Below, in pieces: positions 1 to 7,485 of a stretch of 64,000 nt of DNA; position 1 is the stretch's first letter; the number at the start of each line of letters is the position of its first letter. The notes under the pieces are model-generated. The model was not told the DNA's origin and searched no databases. It saw only the letters and a program-made list of their open reading frames with translations. The stretch covers positions 23,864 to 87,863 of the forward strand of contig JAISWO010000036.1 in NCBI GenBank assembly GCA_031271045.1. The letters run 5' to 3'. A program made the translations under genes and the position numbers. Source of the stretch: Tannerellaceae bacterium. GTDB taxonomy: Bacteria > Bacteroidota > Bacteroidia > Bacteroidales > Tannerellaceae.

Positions 1-174
1 AAAGTAATTATCCGAGGATATTCTTATAGGGTATTACCCAATAGTTGGACTAATCGTAAGACAGGCGAATCTAAATTGAAAATAAACGAAATGGGGACTC
101 GCTATTTCTTTATTCTATTGTATTGTTTGATAGAAAAATATTTTTCAAAAGGAGATTTCAAAAAGAAATGGTAA
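1..174 (+). CDS. Polyprenyl-phosphate glycosyltransferase (GT2), C-terminal end only
   Basis: Frame 1 is open from the window edge to TAA at 172-174 and gives 57 residues. It contains PNSWTNRKTGESKLKINEMG followed by a short hydrophobic stretch (RYFFILLYCLIEKYFS). This is the usual end of dolichol/undecaprenyl-phosphate sugar synthases of the DPM1/GtrB type: a W-x-NR-x-G-x-SK-x-KI-x-EMG block followed by a membrane-associated helix. Such enzymes load a sugar onto a polyprenyl phosphate on the inner membrane face. The next gene, a GT-C membrane transferase that would use such a lipid-linked donor, starts within its last codons, so the two are probably co-translated. The N-terminus lies outside the window, so the exact donor sugar cannot be judged. 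Confidence 0.75.
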   Translation, partial: KVIIRGYSYRVLPNSWTNRKTGESKLKINEMGTRYFFILLYCLIEKYFSKGDFKKKW

Positions 175-1655
175 TGAAACAGCGTATATATGAAATAATT
201 TCAGACAGACAGCAAGTCCTCGGATTTGGAATTTTGACGGGACTGTTTGTTTTGCTAAATCTTATTACAATCACTTGGACACCTCTGCCTTGGTTGGACG
301 AAGTGTGGTTTATAGATACGGCTGTAAATTTTGCATTGAATGGAAGTTGGACTACAACTGCACAACTTTCTTTTGGAGGGGAAACTCCCATCGCTTTATA
401 TCCACCTTTATATCAATATTTATTAGCCGGTTGGATCAAACTTGGAGGATTTTCTATTTTGTCTGTGAGAAGTTTCAATATTTTTATCGCTGCGATTGTC
501 TCTATTGTACTCTTTAAGGGATTACGCAAATTGAATCATTTAAAGAGTTGGTATACCATTCTAATTTTTGTATTCTTATTCTGGGGTACAGGTTTGTTTT
601 CCTGGTCATATAGAAATGGACGCCCCGATATGGTGAACATCTTATGTTCAGTACTTTTTCTGTACAGCTATTTCATGTATCTAAAGAGGGGATATGGTAA
701 ATGGAAGATGTGGCTAACTGTCGTTTTCGTTCTTTTATCGGGTCTTCAGGCATGTCCTTTTATTGTTACGGTTTTGATATACGTATATTTCATCAGGAAA
801 GAATACAGGAGCAGGACTAAAATAGCTTTTTTTATCACCATCTTAGGTTTTATGACTGGGATTTGTCTCTTATGGGGGCATTTTATCTATCACAATCATC
901 CTCGCAGTTTCTTCTGGCAGTTCTCTCATTCGGCTACCATATCGCAGGTTTTGCATAAGATACCTTTCTTATCTGAATTTATTTCCCCAGAGCCGGGTGT
1001 ATACAATGCGGTTTCTGAATTTCTGGATTGCTATTTGAAAAATAAAAACTATGCCATTCTCACGCTTGTCAATATATTCGTTCTATCCCTGCTGTTGTTT
1101 AAGAATAAAACAAAAAAACACTCCATTGAAGTATTTTTCCTTGGGTTTTCCTTCTTAATGCCTGCCGTTATGTTTTTAGCCGGGCATTGTTTATCTCCAT
1201 ATACGTGGATGTTTTATCTACCGTCGGTTATAGTATGTATCATTTGTTTGGAAAAGCAGAATCATATTTTTCTAAAAGGAATCTATGGCATACTCACTGT
1301 TTTGTTTACCGTAATTTCAGGATTGCCTAAATCCTTGGCGGAAAGTGACAGATCAGCCCATACGAGAATTACGCAGTTTATTGAAAAACAAAACTTCAAA
1401 AAGGATGTTGTCTTGTTGTCTTCTTATTCGGTATATTATCCCATAAGGGAAATTACGAAGAACAGCTATTATCCGGTTTATCCGGCCCGATATCTTCCAC
1501 CAAAGATAGAGTACATTTTGAAAGATGAAACGGATCAATATCGCGGAGAATATGACAACTTTGATCAGTATATCATGGAACAGGGAAACAAATTGATACC
1601 TGTAGACTCTTTAGCACAGCCAAAGATAGTTTTATATAAAGTAGCGCCAAATTAA
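168..1655 (+). CDS. GT-C type membrane glycosyltransferase (ArnT/PMT-like, GT39/GT83 class)
   Basis: A polytopic membrane protein of about 495 residues with around ten hydrophobic segments. It has the acidic DE pair in the first external loop (PLPWLDEVWFIDTA), characteristic of PMT/ArnT-like transferases that use polyprenyl-phosphate sugars. A soluble C-terminal tail of about 110 residues follows. The frame is open back to TTG at 123. ATG at 168 (MVMKQRI) lies behind AAAAGGAG at 147-154, and ATG at 174 overlaps the upstream stop as TAATG, so 168 or 174 is more likely. The neighbouring DPM-like gene probably makes its donor. The likely role is transfer of a sugar to a lipid-linked glycan or protein on the periplasmic face. 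The exact acceptor is unknown. Confidence 0.75.
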   Translation: MVMKQRIYEIISDRQQVLGFGILTGLFVLLNLITITWTPLPWLDEVWFIDTAVNFALNGSWTTTAQLSFGGETPIALYPPLYQYLLAGWIKLGGFSILSVRSFNIFIAAIVSIVLFKGLRKLNHLKSWYTILIFVFLFWGTGLFSWSYRNGRPDMVNILCSVLFLYSYFMYLKRGYGKWKMWLTVVFVLLSGLQACPFIVTVLIYVYFIRKEYRSRTKIAFFITILGFMTGICLLWGHFIYHNHPRSFFWQFSHSATISQVLHKIPFLSEFISPEPGVYNAVSEFLDCYLKNKNYAILTLVNIFVLSLLLFKNKTKKHSIEVFFLGFSFLMPAVMFLAGHCLSPYTWMFYLPSVIVCIICLEKQNHIFLKGIYGILTVLFTVISGLPKSLAESDRSAHTRITQFIEKQNFKKDVVLLSSYSVYYPIREITKNSYYPVYPARYLPPKIEYILKDETDQYRGEYDNFDQYIMEQGNKLIPVDSLAQPKIVLYKVAPN

Positions 1656-1662
1656 CGTTAAG

Positions 1663-3105
1663 TTGGGAAGTACATTAAAAGAAAAGACGGCTAAGGGGCT
1701 CTTTTGGGGAGGAGTCAGTAATGGCGTGCAGCAACTGATCGGGGCTGTATTTGGGATCATTATCGCACGTATTCTTTCGCCCGGGGATTATGGCTTAATC
1801 GCAATGCTGGCGATCTTTACGCTCATAGCAAATGCGATTTCGGAAAGTGGGTTTACGGCGGCATTAACAAACAGGAAAGAAATCAAACACGAGGATTATA
1901 ATGCCGTTTTTTGGTTTAGCCTGACGGCCGGAGTGCTTATGTATCTTGTTTTATTCTTTTGCGCCCCTCTGATTGCAGGGTTTTATGAAAAACCGGAGTT
2001 GACGAATCTTTCCAGAGTCGTGTTTCTCAATTTTCTGTTCAATGGAATCAGTACGGCGCATTATGCGCTTATGTTTAAAAAACTGATGGTGAAGGAACGC
2101 GCCAAGATTGAAATTACGGCCATACTCATCTCCGGATTGATCGGATTAACCTTAGCCTTGAATGGCTTTGCCTATTGGGGATTGGCTTTGCAAACATTGT
2201 CTTTCACAACGATCTGCGTGATACTGCGCTGGCATTATTCCGGATGGAGGCCTACGTTTCGTCCGGATCTCAAGCCATTGAAGGAAATGTTCGGATTTAG
2301 TTTTAAACTCCTTCTTACGAATATCTTTGTGCAAATCAGCAATAATATTTTTTCCGTTTTGCTGGGCAAGTTTTATAATGAAAAGCAAGTAGGCTACTAT
2401 TCACAGGGGAATAAATGGATGCTGCTGGGAGGATCGGTCATTGGGGGAATGATCAACAGTGTGGCCCAACCCATATTCGTTGAGTGCAAAGACGACAAAG
2501 GCCGGCTGTTGATGGTGTTCCGGAAAATGCTTCGTTTCGGCGCTTTTATTTCCTTTCCGGCCATGCTTGGCCTGGGATTTATCGGGGAAGAATTTATATC
2601 GATCACCCTCGGCGAAAAGTGGCTGCCGAGCGTCCCCTTTTTGCAGTTATTATGCGTTTGGGGAGCTGTGACATATATTTGGTCTCTCTATACATTCTTA
2701 TTAATGTCTTTCGGGAAGTCAAACATTTACCTGTACGGGAATATTGTTATTTGCATCGTACAGATAGCTTGCGCCGTCCTTTTGCTTCCGTTCGGCACAT
2801 TCCCCATGCTGACGGTATATATTATGTGCTATTTGGGCGGCATATTGATATGGCATTATTTTGTCAACAAACTCATTGGGATACGTTTGTGGCAGGTATT
2901 AAAAGACATTTCGCCCTATCTTTTCATAACGGCAGGATGTTTCCTTGTCGCATGGTTAGCCTCGCAACTGACTCAGAGTATGTATCTGCGTATTGTTTTG
3001 AAAATAGGAGTCACTGCCACTTTGTACGTTTTGCTTATGAAATATAGCCGTTCAACGATATTCCGGGAAAGCCTCCTTTTTCTGAGCAATCGCGTCAGGA
3101 AATGA
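1663..3105 (+). CDS. Polysaccharide flippase, Wzx/MOP family (PST-like)
   Basis: A protein of 480 residues with 12-14 predicted membrane helices. Its N-terminus (TLKEKTAKGLFWGGVSNGVQQ) is typical of lipopolysaccharide/O-antigen flippases of the MOP superfamily. Such proteins move undecaprenyl-diphosphate-linked glycan repeats across the inner membrane. The start is TTG at 1663, 7 nt after the previous stop; it gives the conserved amphipathic first helix, and no ATG fits as well. It sits between the membrane transferase and a GT4 transferase, as expected in a glycan assembly locus. No Wzy polymerase is evident in the visible part of the locus. Confidence 0.88.
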   Translation: MGSTLKEKTAKGLFWGGVSNGVQQLIGAVFGIIIARILSPGDYGLIAMLAIFTLIANAISESGFTAALTNRKEIKHEDYNAVFWFSLTAGVLMYLVLFFCAPLIAGFYEKPELTNLSRVVFLNFLFNGISTAHYALMFKKLMVKERAKIEITAILISGLIGLTLALNGFAYWGLALQTLSFTTICVILRWHYSGWRPTFRPDLKPLKEMFGFSFKLLLTNIFVQISNNIFSVLLGKFYNEKQVGYYSQGNKWMLLGGSVIGGMINSVAQPIFVECKDDKGRLLMVFRKMLRFGAFISFPAMLGLGFIGEEFISITLGEKWLPSVPFLQLLCVWGAVTYIWSLYTFLLMSFGKSNIYLYGNIVICIVQIACAVLLLPFGTFPMLTVYIMCYLGGILIWHYFVNKLIGIRLWQVLKDISPYLFITAGCFLVAWLASQLTQSMYLRIVLKIGVTATLYVLLMKYSRSTIFRESLLFLSNRVRK

Positions 3106-3127
3106 TAAAATCAAAATAGAAAGTAAA

Positions 3128-4216
3128 ATGAAAGTCTTATATGATGATCAAATATTCTCGATGATGACTTATAGCGGTGTGCCGCGGTATCATTATGAGT
3201 TGATGAAAAGTTTGAATGAAATAGGAGTTGAAACGGAGTTGCCGTTGTTTTTCTCGAATAATTATTATTTGAAGAACAAGGATGTTTCCAATCATTTCTC
3301 AACACTCCCTTTTAGTCTGAAAATATTTAACAGGACATTGCCCAGGTTCAACAGATATTATTCCAAGCGGGCCTTGCTAAAACAAGACTATGATGTGTTT
3401 CATCCGACTCATTATGCTCCTTATTTTTTAGAGCATTTGAAAAACAAACCCTTTGTCATAACCATTCATCACCTGAATACAACCCGGGATAATGTGTTTG
3501 AATACGGGGAAGATCGAATGATTGAAAAAGCCAATCATATCATAACAATCAGCGAAGCGACAAAAAGGGATATCTTGCATTATACATCTATCGAAGAAAA
3601 TAAAATCACCGTGATTTATCACGGATGCTCTTTCTCTCCCTCCCTCTCTTCTGCCGCTAAGGAAAACAAAGGAGGAAAGCCGTATTTCCTGTATGTTGGC
3701 GGCAGGCAGGCGACGAAAAACTTCCCCTTTTTGTTGAAGGCTTTCAAGGTAATTGCCGACAAAGAGGATGTCATGCTTATCTGTACGGGGGGGGCTTTTT
3801 CTTCATCTGAAATGAAACTGATTGACGGAATGAATCTTTCCGGCAAGGTCAAGGCCTGTGTAGTGAAGGACGATGCGGCAATGTGCCGGCTTTATTCCAA
3901 TGCCATATCTTTTGTCTATCCATCTTTAAAAGAAGGTTTTGGTATGCCCATTTTAGAAGCTTTTGCCTGCAAATGCCCGGTCTTGTTGAGCACCGCCAGT
4001 TGCTTGCCGGAGATAGCCGGGGATGCCGGATTGTATTTTGATCCATACGATCTGGATTCATTAATTGACGGCATGTCGAAAATGTTATCCTCAAACGGCA
4101 TTCGTAACTCGTTGATAAACAATGGAATAAAACGGGGTGGGGGATTTTCATGGAAGAAAACGGCAGAAGAGACATTGCAGGTTTATAAAAAGGTTGTAAA
4201 TAATAATGACAAATAA
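3128..4216 (+). CDS. Glycosyltransferase family 4 (GT-B fold)
   Basis: A protein of 362 residues. The C-terminal half carries the GT4 signature: a donor-binding strand (YFLYVGGRQATKNFPFLLKA) followed by the E-x7-E motif region KEGFGMPILEAFACKCPVL, residues about 265-285, then LPEIAGDAGLYFDP. The N-terminal half has the acceptor-domain loop near GVPRYHYEL. GT4 enzymes are retaining transferases using nucleotide-sugar donors in the cytoplasm. It lies 22 nt after the flippase gene and 6 nt before the FkbM gene, in the same transcription unit. The sugar specificity cannot be read from the sequence; mannosyl- or glucosyl-type activity is common in this family. Confidence 0.87.
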   Translation: MKVLYDDQIFSMMTYSGVPRYHYELMKSLNEIGVETELPLFFSNNYYLKNKDVSNHFSTLPFSLKIFNRTLPRFNRYYSKRALLKQDYDVFHPTHYAPYFLEHLKNKPFVITIHHLNTTRDNVFEYGEDRMIEKANHIITISEATKRDILHYTSIEENKITVIYHGCSFSPSLSSAAKENKGGKPYFLYVGGRQATKNFPFLLKAFKVIADKEDVMLICTGGAFSSSEMKLIDGMNLSGKVKACVVKDDAAMCRLYSNAISFVYPSLKEGFGMPILEAFACKCPVLLSTASCLPEIAGDAGLYFDPYDLDSLIDGMSKMLSSNGIRNSLINNGIKRGGGFSWKKTAEETLQVYKKVVNNNDK

Positions 4217-4222
4217 AGAGCA

Positions 4223-5122
4223 ATGATGAACATAACCATGTTATACCGGAAATATTGTCCCGACAGCTTTCGGGCGAAAATGTATTCTCTGTTTTTAGGC
4301 AAATTATTATGGCTTTACAGGAGTAACTATTGCGAACGCTGGCTCAAAGGGAAATGCGTTTATGCCTTCAGTGGCTTATTCCCCCGGAATGAATATTATG
4401 ACACATACCGCTTTATCGGAAAACATGGAGTCGTATTTCATTCCTTCGAGGCCTCTTTGAAATATAAACAATTAGCCGTGCAGGTACTGTATGACCTCGA
4501 TTTTCCATACGTTATTCATGGCGGGAAAAAACTGTACTTCCCTCCTCAAATGCCGGAAAGCGAAATCATCCATATGTACCGGTCTCTGTCGGCAGAACAA
4601 GACATGGAATCCCCTCACAGATATGTAAAATCATATGCAGAACTTCAGGGAAAGGTGCTTTTGGATATTGGAGCAGCGGAAGGTATCTTTGCTTTGGATA
4701 CCATAGAATATGTGGAGAAAGTTTATCTGTTTGAATGTGAAGAAAAGTGGATACAATCGCTTGAAAAAACTTTTGCGCCGTGGAAACAGAAAATAGAAAT
4801 TGTTGAGAAGTATGTCGGCGACATAGACCGCGACCAAAGCATTACGCTGGATTCCTTCCTGAGTGGGAAAGAAACGGATAATCTGCATATTAAAATGGAT
4901 ATAGAAGGCGCCGAACAATCCGCATTACGGGGAGCAAAAACGATCCTGGCCAACGGGAACGACATCTCTTTCTCCGTCTGTACCTATCACAAAAAAGAAG
5001 ATGCAAAAGAAATCAGCCACTTCTTCCATTCATTAGGTTATGCGTACGAATTTACTCAAGGCTATCTTTGCCTGTTATCCATGGCCAAAGCAATATGCCG
5101 CGGGCATAAGCCCTCTTTATGA
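4223..5122 (+). CDS. FkbM family SAM-dependent methyltransferase
   Basis: A protein of 299 residues. SAM-binding motif I is seen in GKVLLDIGAAEGIFALDTIE, and the FkbM hallmark LHIKMDIEGAEQSALRGA follows about 75 residues later. FkbM-type enzymes O-methylate sugars or polyketides; in glycan loci they usually methylate a sugar hydroxyl. The N-terminal 130 residues are less recognisable and may bind the glycan acceptor. The stop codon overlaps the next start as ATGA at 5119-5122, so the RAYT-like gene begins exactly at its end. There is no disruption of this gene despite the transposase neighbour. Confidence 0.85.
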   Translation: MMNITMLYRKYCPDSFRAKMYSLFLGKLLWLYRSNYCERWLKGKCVYAFSGLFPRNEYYDTYRFIGKHGVVFHSFEASLKYKQLAVQVLYDLDFPYVIHGGKKLYFPPQMPESEIIHMYRSLSAEQDMESPHRYVKSYAELQGKVLLDIGAAEGIFALDTIEYVEKVYLFECEEKWIQSLEKTFAPWKQKIEIVEKYVGDIDRDQSITLDSFLSGKETDNLHIKMDIEGAEQSALRGAKTILANGNDISFSVCTYHKKEDAKEISHFFHSLGYAYEFTQGYLCLLSMAKAICRGHKPSL

Positions 5123-6228
5123 CTATGATCAAATACAATCCGGAGATACATCACCGCCGTTCGATACGGTTGCAAGGATACGATTATTCGCAGGAAGGAT
5201 TGTATTTCGTTACAATTTGCGCCCAAAACCGTGAATGTCTGTTTGGGGAAATTCTGGAGGGGGAAATGATATTGAACGATGCAGGAAAAATGGTTGAAAA
5301 ATGGTGTATAGAATTGGAAAACAAATTCCCCAACACAAAAATGGATGTGTTTATGATTATGCCCAACCATTTTCACGCAATCATCGAAATCGTATCGGGC
5401 GAACGTGCCGTATCGGGCGAACGTGCCGTATTGGGCGAACATGCCGTATTGGGCGAACATGCCGTATTGGGCGAACGTGCCGTATTGGGCGAACGTGCCG
5501 TATCGGGCGAACATGCCGTATTGGGCGAACACACCGTATCGGGCGAACACACCGTATTGGGCGAACGTGCCGTATTGGGCGAACATGCCGTATTGGGCGA
5601 ACATGCCGTATTGGGCGAACATGCCGTATTGGGCGAACACATAGGTTCGCCCCTACATGTCCCCCATACAACGGACGAAACCGTAGGGGCGAACCTATGT
5701 GTTCGCCCGATATTGCGTGTGCGCCCTGATACATTGGTTGGCCCCCACACATCGGACGAACATGCCACATCGGGCGAACACACCGTATCGGGCGAACACA
5801 CCGTATCGGGCGAACACACCGTATCGGGCGAACACACCGTATTGGGCGAACACACCGTATTGGGCGAACACACCGTATTGGGCGAACACATAGGTTCGCC
5901 CCTACATGTCCCCCATACAACGGACGAAACCGTAGGGGCGAACCTATGTGTTCGCCCGATATTGCGTGTGCGCCCTGATACATTGGTTCGCCCGATACCC
6001 CCAATGCGCCCGATGTGGCATGCTGTGCAATGGTTGAAAACGATGACGACAAACGAATACATTCGTGGCGTAAAATCGTTGGATTGGCAACCGTTTGACA
6101 AACGATTGTGGCAGCGCAATTATTGGGAACATATTATCCGCAATGACAATTCATATCAAACCATATCTAATTATATCCTCAATAACCCGCTAAAATGGGA
6201 AGAGGATATGTTAAATCCAATAAATTAA
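5119..6228 (+). CDS. RAYT-like IS200-type transposase (Y1_Tnp) with huge in-frame repeat insertion
   Basis: The ends are a normal REP-associated tyrosine transposase. The N-terminus has the RRSIRLQGYDYSQEGLYFVT block and the HuH metal-binding motif in MIMPNHFHAII (residues 79-89). The C-terminus has LWQRNYWEHIIRND (catalytic-tyrosine helix) and SYQTISNYILNNPLKWEED. Between them, from about residue 93 to 297, lie 13 copies of a six-residue repeat (GEHAVL/GERAVS), a palindrome-encoded segment, about seven more repeats and a second palindrome segment. Family members are normally about 170-220 residues, so roughly 200 residues are extra, yet the frame is intact. ATG at 5125 (MIKYNPEIHH) matches family N-termini better than 5119. 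It overlaps the FkbM stop. Whether the enzyme is still active is unknown; the insertion falls in the loop between the two catalytic motifs. Confidence 0.85.
   Translation: MTMIKYNPEIHHRRSIRLQGYDYSQEGLYFVTICAQNRECLFGEILEGEMILNDAGKMVEKWCIELENKFPNTKMDVFMIMPNHFHAIIEIVSGERAVSGERAVLGEHAVLGEHAVLGERAVLGERAVSGEHAVLGEHTVSGEHTVLGERAVLGEHAVLGEHAVLGEHAVLGEHIGSPLHVPHTTDETVGANLCVRPILRVRPDTLVGPHTSDEHATSGEHTVSGEHTVSGEHTVSGEHTVLGEHTVLGEHTVLGEHIGSPLHVPHTTDETVGANLCVRPILRVRPDTLVRPIPPMRPMWHAVQWLKTMTTNEYIRGVKSLDWQPFDKRLWQRNYWEHIIRNDNSYQTISNYILNNPLKWEEDMLNPIN
5397..5630 (+). repeat. Tandem array of 13 units of 18 nt inside the RAYT gene
   Basis: Thirteen contiguous 18-nt units begin at 5397, 5415, 5433 and so on to 5613. 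The consensus is GGGCGAACRYRCCGTATY. Variation is confined to a few positions (CGT/CAT, GCC/ACC, TTG/TCG). Each unit is exactly six codons, so copy-number change keeps the reading frame. The unit start GGGCGAAC equals the first bases of the palindrome that follows at 5631, so the array looks like iterated copies of the palindrome's outer edge. Confidence 0.95.
5631..5708. repeat. REP-like perfect inverted repeat, copy 1 (26-bp arms)
   Basis: The left arm 5631-5656 is the exact reverse complement of the right arm 5683-5708 (26 of 26 bases), separated by a 26-nt loop. The right arm begins GTAGGGGCGAACC and ends TGTTCGCCC. GTAGGGG-type heads are common in REP sequences mobilised by RAYT enzymes. 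The element lies in frame within the RAYT coding sequence and is translated as GEHIGSPLHV...VGANLCVRP. Confidence 0.95.
5754..5879 (+). repeat. Second 18-nt tandem array in the RAYT gene (7 units, the first degenerate)
   Basis: Six clean 18-nt units start at 5772 and run to 5879, preceded by a degenerate unit at 5754-5771. They match the 5397-5630 array except that nearly all carry the ACACACC variant (encoding GEHTV). The array leads directly into the second palindrome, as the first array leads into the first palindrome. Confidence 0.92.
5880..5957. repeat. REP-like perfect inverted repeat, copy 2
   Basis: An exact second copy of the palindrome at 5631-5708, offset by 249 nt (83 codons), with arms at 5880-5905 and 5932-5957. 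The identity continues downstream to about 5993, where copy 1 (5744) and copy 2 diverge. This shows a segmental duplication of array plus palindrome within the gene. Confidence 0.95.
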
Positions 6229-6241
6229 CGAAAGAATATAC

Positions 6242-7108
6242 ATGACAAATACCGCCGTCTTACTCACCTGTTATAATAGAAAACCGATGACCGACCGCTG
6301 TCTGGAGACCTTGACGAAGGCCATGCAAGCGGATCCGGCGGCAGCGTACGACGTCTACCTGGTCGACGACGCCTCTACCGATGGAACGGCCGCGCTGGTG
6401 AGAGATAAATATCCCGAAGTACACCTCATCCACGGCACCGGGTCCCTCTTCTGGGCCGGAGGAATGAGGCTGGCCTGGCAAACGGCCCTGAAAGAGGACA
6501 AAACATACGACGGATTCCTGCTGATTAACGACGATGTCGAATTCGAGGACTCTTTCTGGAAAGATATGACCTTCACCCACCAATACTGTCTCCGTCAGTA
6601 CGGCCAGGAAGGCCTTTATGTCTCTTCCCTTCGGGACAAGGAAACCGGACAGCATACCTACGGAGGTCATATCCTGAAGAAAAGAATCTTTAAACACCAG
6701 ACCCTCCCCGTACTCCCGGCAGCAGACAGACCCGTTCCCTGCCAATTATCCAATGCCAATATCCTCTACGTGCCGGCCAAGGTGATCAAACGCATCGGCA
6801 CACTGGACGAACGTTTCACACATTCGCTGGCCGACTTTGATTATACCCTGAGCGCCGGCGAGCAAAACATACCCCTCCTCCTGTGCCCCAATTACGGCGG
6901 ATTCTGCTCCGGCGGCGACCGGGATCAATTGCCGCAACTGCCCACCCTCCGGAGCCGGATGCAGCACCTGTACGGCGTGAAAGGCATCGCCCTGAACGAA
7001 TACCTTTATTATTTGCGAAAACATTTCCCCTGGAAAGCCCCCTACGCCTTTGCCGCCCTGTGGGCGGAGGCCTTATTCCCTTTTACGAAAAGAAAAAATT
7101 CCCGATAA
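6242..7108 (+). CDS. Glycosyltransferase family 2
   Basis: A protein of 288 residues with an N-terminal GT-A fold: AVLLTCYNRKPMTDRCLETL, the donor-binding DDASTDGT motif (about residues 43-50) and GSLFWAGGMRLAW, typical of the rhamnosyltransferase-like GT2 branch. The metal-binding acidic motif is probably INDDVEFED (about residues 97-105). It is an inverting transferase using a nucleotide sugar in the cytoplasm. The gene is noticeably more GC-rich at third positions than the first glycosyltransferase genes of the locus. It follows the RAYT-like gene by 13 nt and ends before the 21-nt repeat array. Confidence 0.85.
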   Translation: MTNTAVLLTCYNRKPMTDRCLETLTKAMQADPAAAYDVYLVDDASTDGTAALVRDKYPEVHLIHGTGSLFWAGGMRLAWQTALKEDKTYDGFLLINDDVEFEDSFWKDMTFTHQYCLRQYGQEGLYVSSLRDKETGQHTYGGHILKKRIFKHQTLPVLPAADRPVPCQLSNANILYVPAKVIKRIGTLDERFTHSLADFDYTLSAGEQNIPLLLCPNYGGFCSGGDRDQLPQLPTLRSRMQHLYGVKGIALNEYLYYLRKHFPWKAPYAFAALWAEALFPFTKRKNSR

Positions 7109-7149
7109 AAAAAATTCCGATAAAAGCACATTGAACGGATAAAAAATCA

Positions 7150-7157
7150 TACATTTG
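7150..7157 (+). promoter_or_regulatory. Candidate Bacteroidetes -7 box (TACATTTG)
   Basis: TACATTTG fits the TAnnTTTG -7 consensus of the Bacteroidetes housekeeping sigma factor. No good -33 TTTG lies at the usual distance. If used, the transcript would carry the 21-nt palindromic array in a leader of about 320 nt before the gene at 7486. Confidence 0.35.
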
Positions 7158-7226
7158 TCACGTATGAATACAATAATCGTACATATTATCCCAGCTCCAT
7201 CTTTCCTGTACGCACAGGAAAGCTAC

Positions 7227-7415
7227 CCGCACGCACTTCCAGCCCGGAAGTACGCACTTCTAAGCCGTAAGTGCGCACATCTAAGCCGTAAGTGCGCACA
7301 TCTAATCCAAAAGTGCGCACTTATGACCCGGATGTGCGCACATCTGACCCGGAAGTGCGCACTTATGACCCGGAAGTGCGCACTTTTGACCCGGAAGTGC
7401 GCACTTCTACCGTGC
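7227..7415. repeat. 21-nt palindrome-centred tandem array (about 9 units)
   Basis: Contiguous 21-nt units start at 7227 (degenerate), 7248, 7269, 7290, 7311, 7332, 7353, 7374 and 7395. Each has the core GTGCGCAC. Several units form the perfect 12-bp palindrome AAGTGCGCACTT, while the unit at 7332 forms ATGTGCGCACAT with both arms changed together. The linker is usually TATGACCCGG or CTAAGCCGT. Because 21 nt is seven codons, a chance ORF stays open across it (7155-7463), but there is no sign of protein selection. Confidence 0.93.
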
Positions 7416-7485
7416 ATGATGGGAAATGAAAGGCACATAAACATTTGTAAAGAAATAAAATAAACCAACTAAAAATCAAAAAAGT

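Noticed and set aside
5062..6132. Several long ORFs on the - strand and in other + frames with repeated MFAQYG or SPNTACSPN units
   Set aside because: They are readings of the 18-nt repeats inside the RAYT gene; only the + frame joins intact HuH and catalytic-tyrosine ends.
5119..6228. A complete IS200-family insertion sequence
   Set aside because: No flanking subterminal hairpins or target duplication were recognised, and the gene fits exactly into the glycan operon by an ATGA overlap; RAYT-like is the better description.
7155..7463. ORF with repeated SRKCAHL units
   Set aside because: It is the 21-nt array read in frame; units are exactly seven codons so the frame stays open by chance. 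The DNA palindromes, not the peptide, are conserved.
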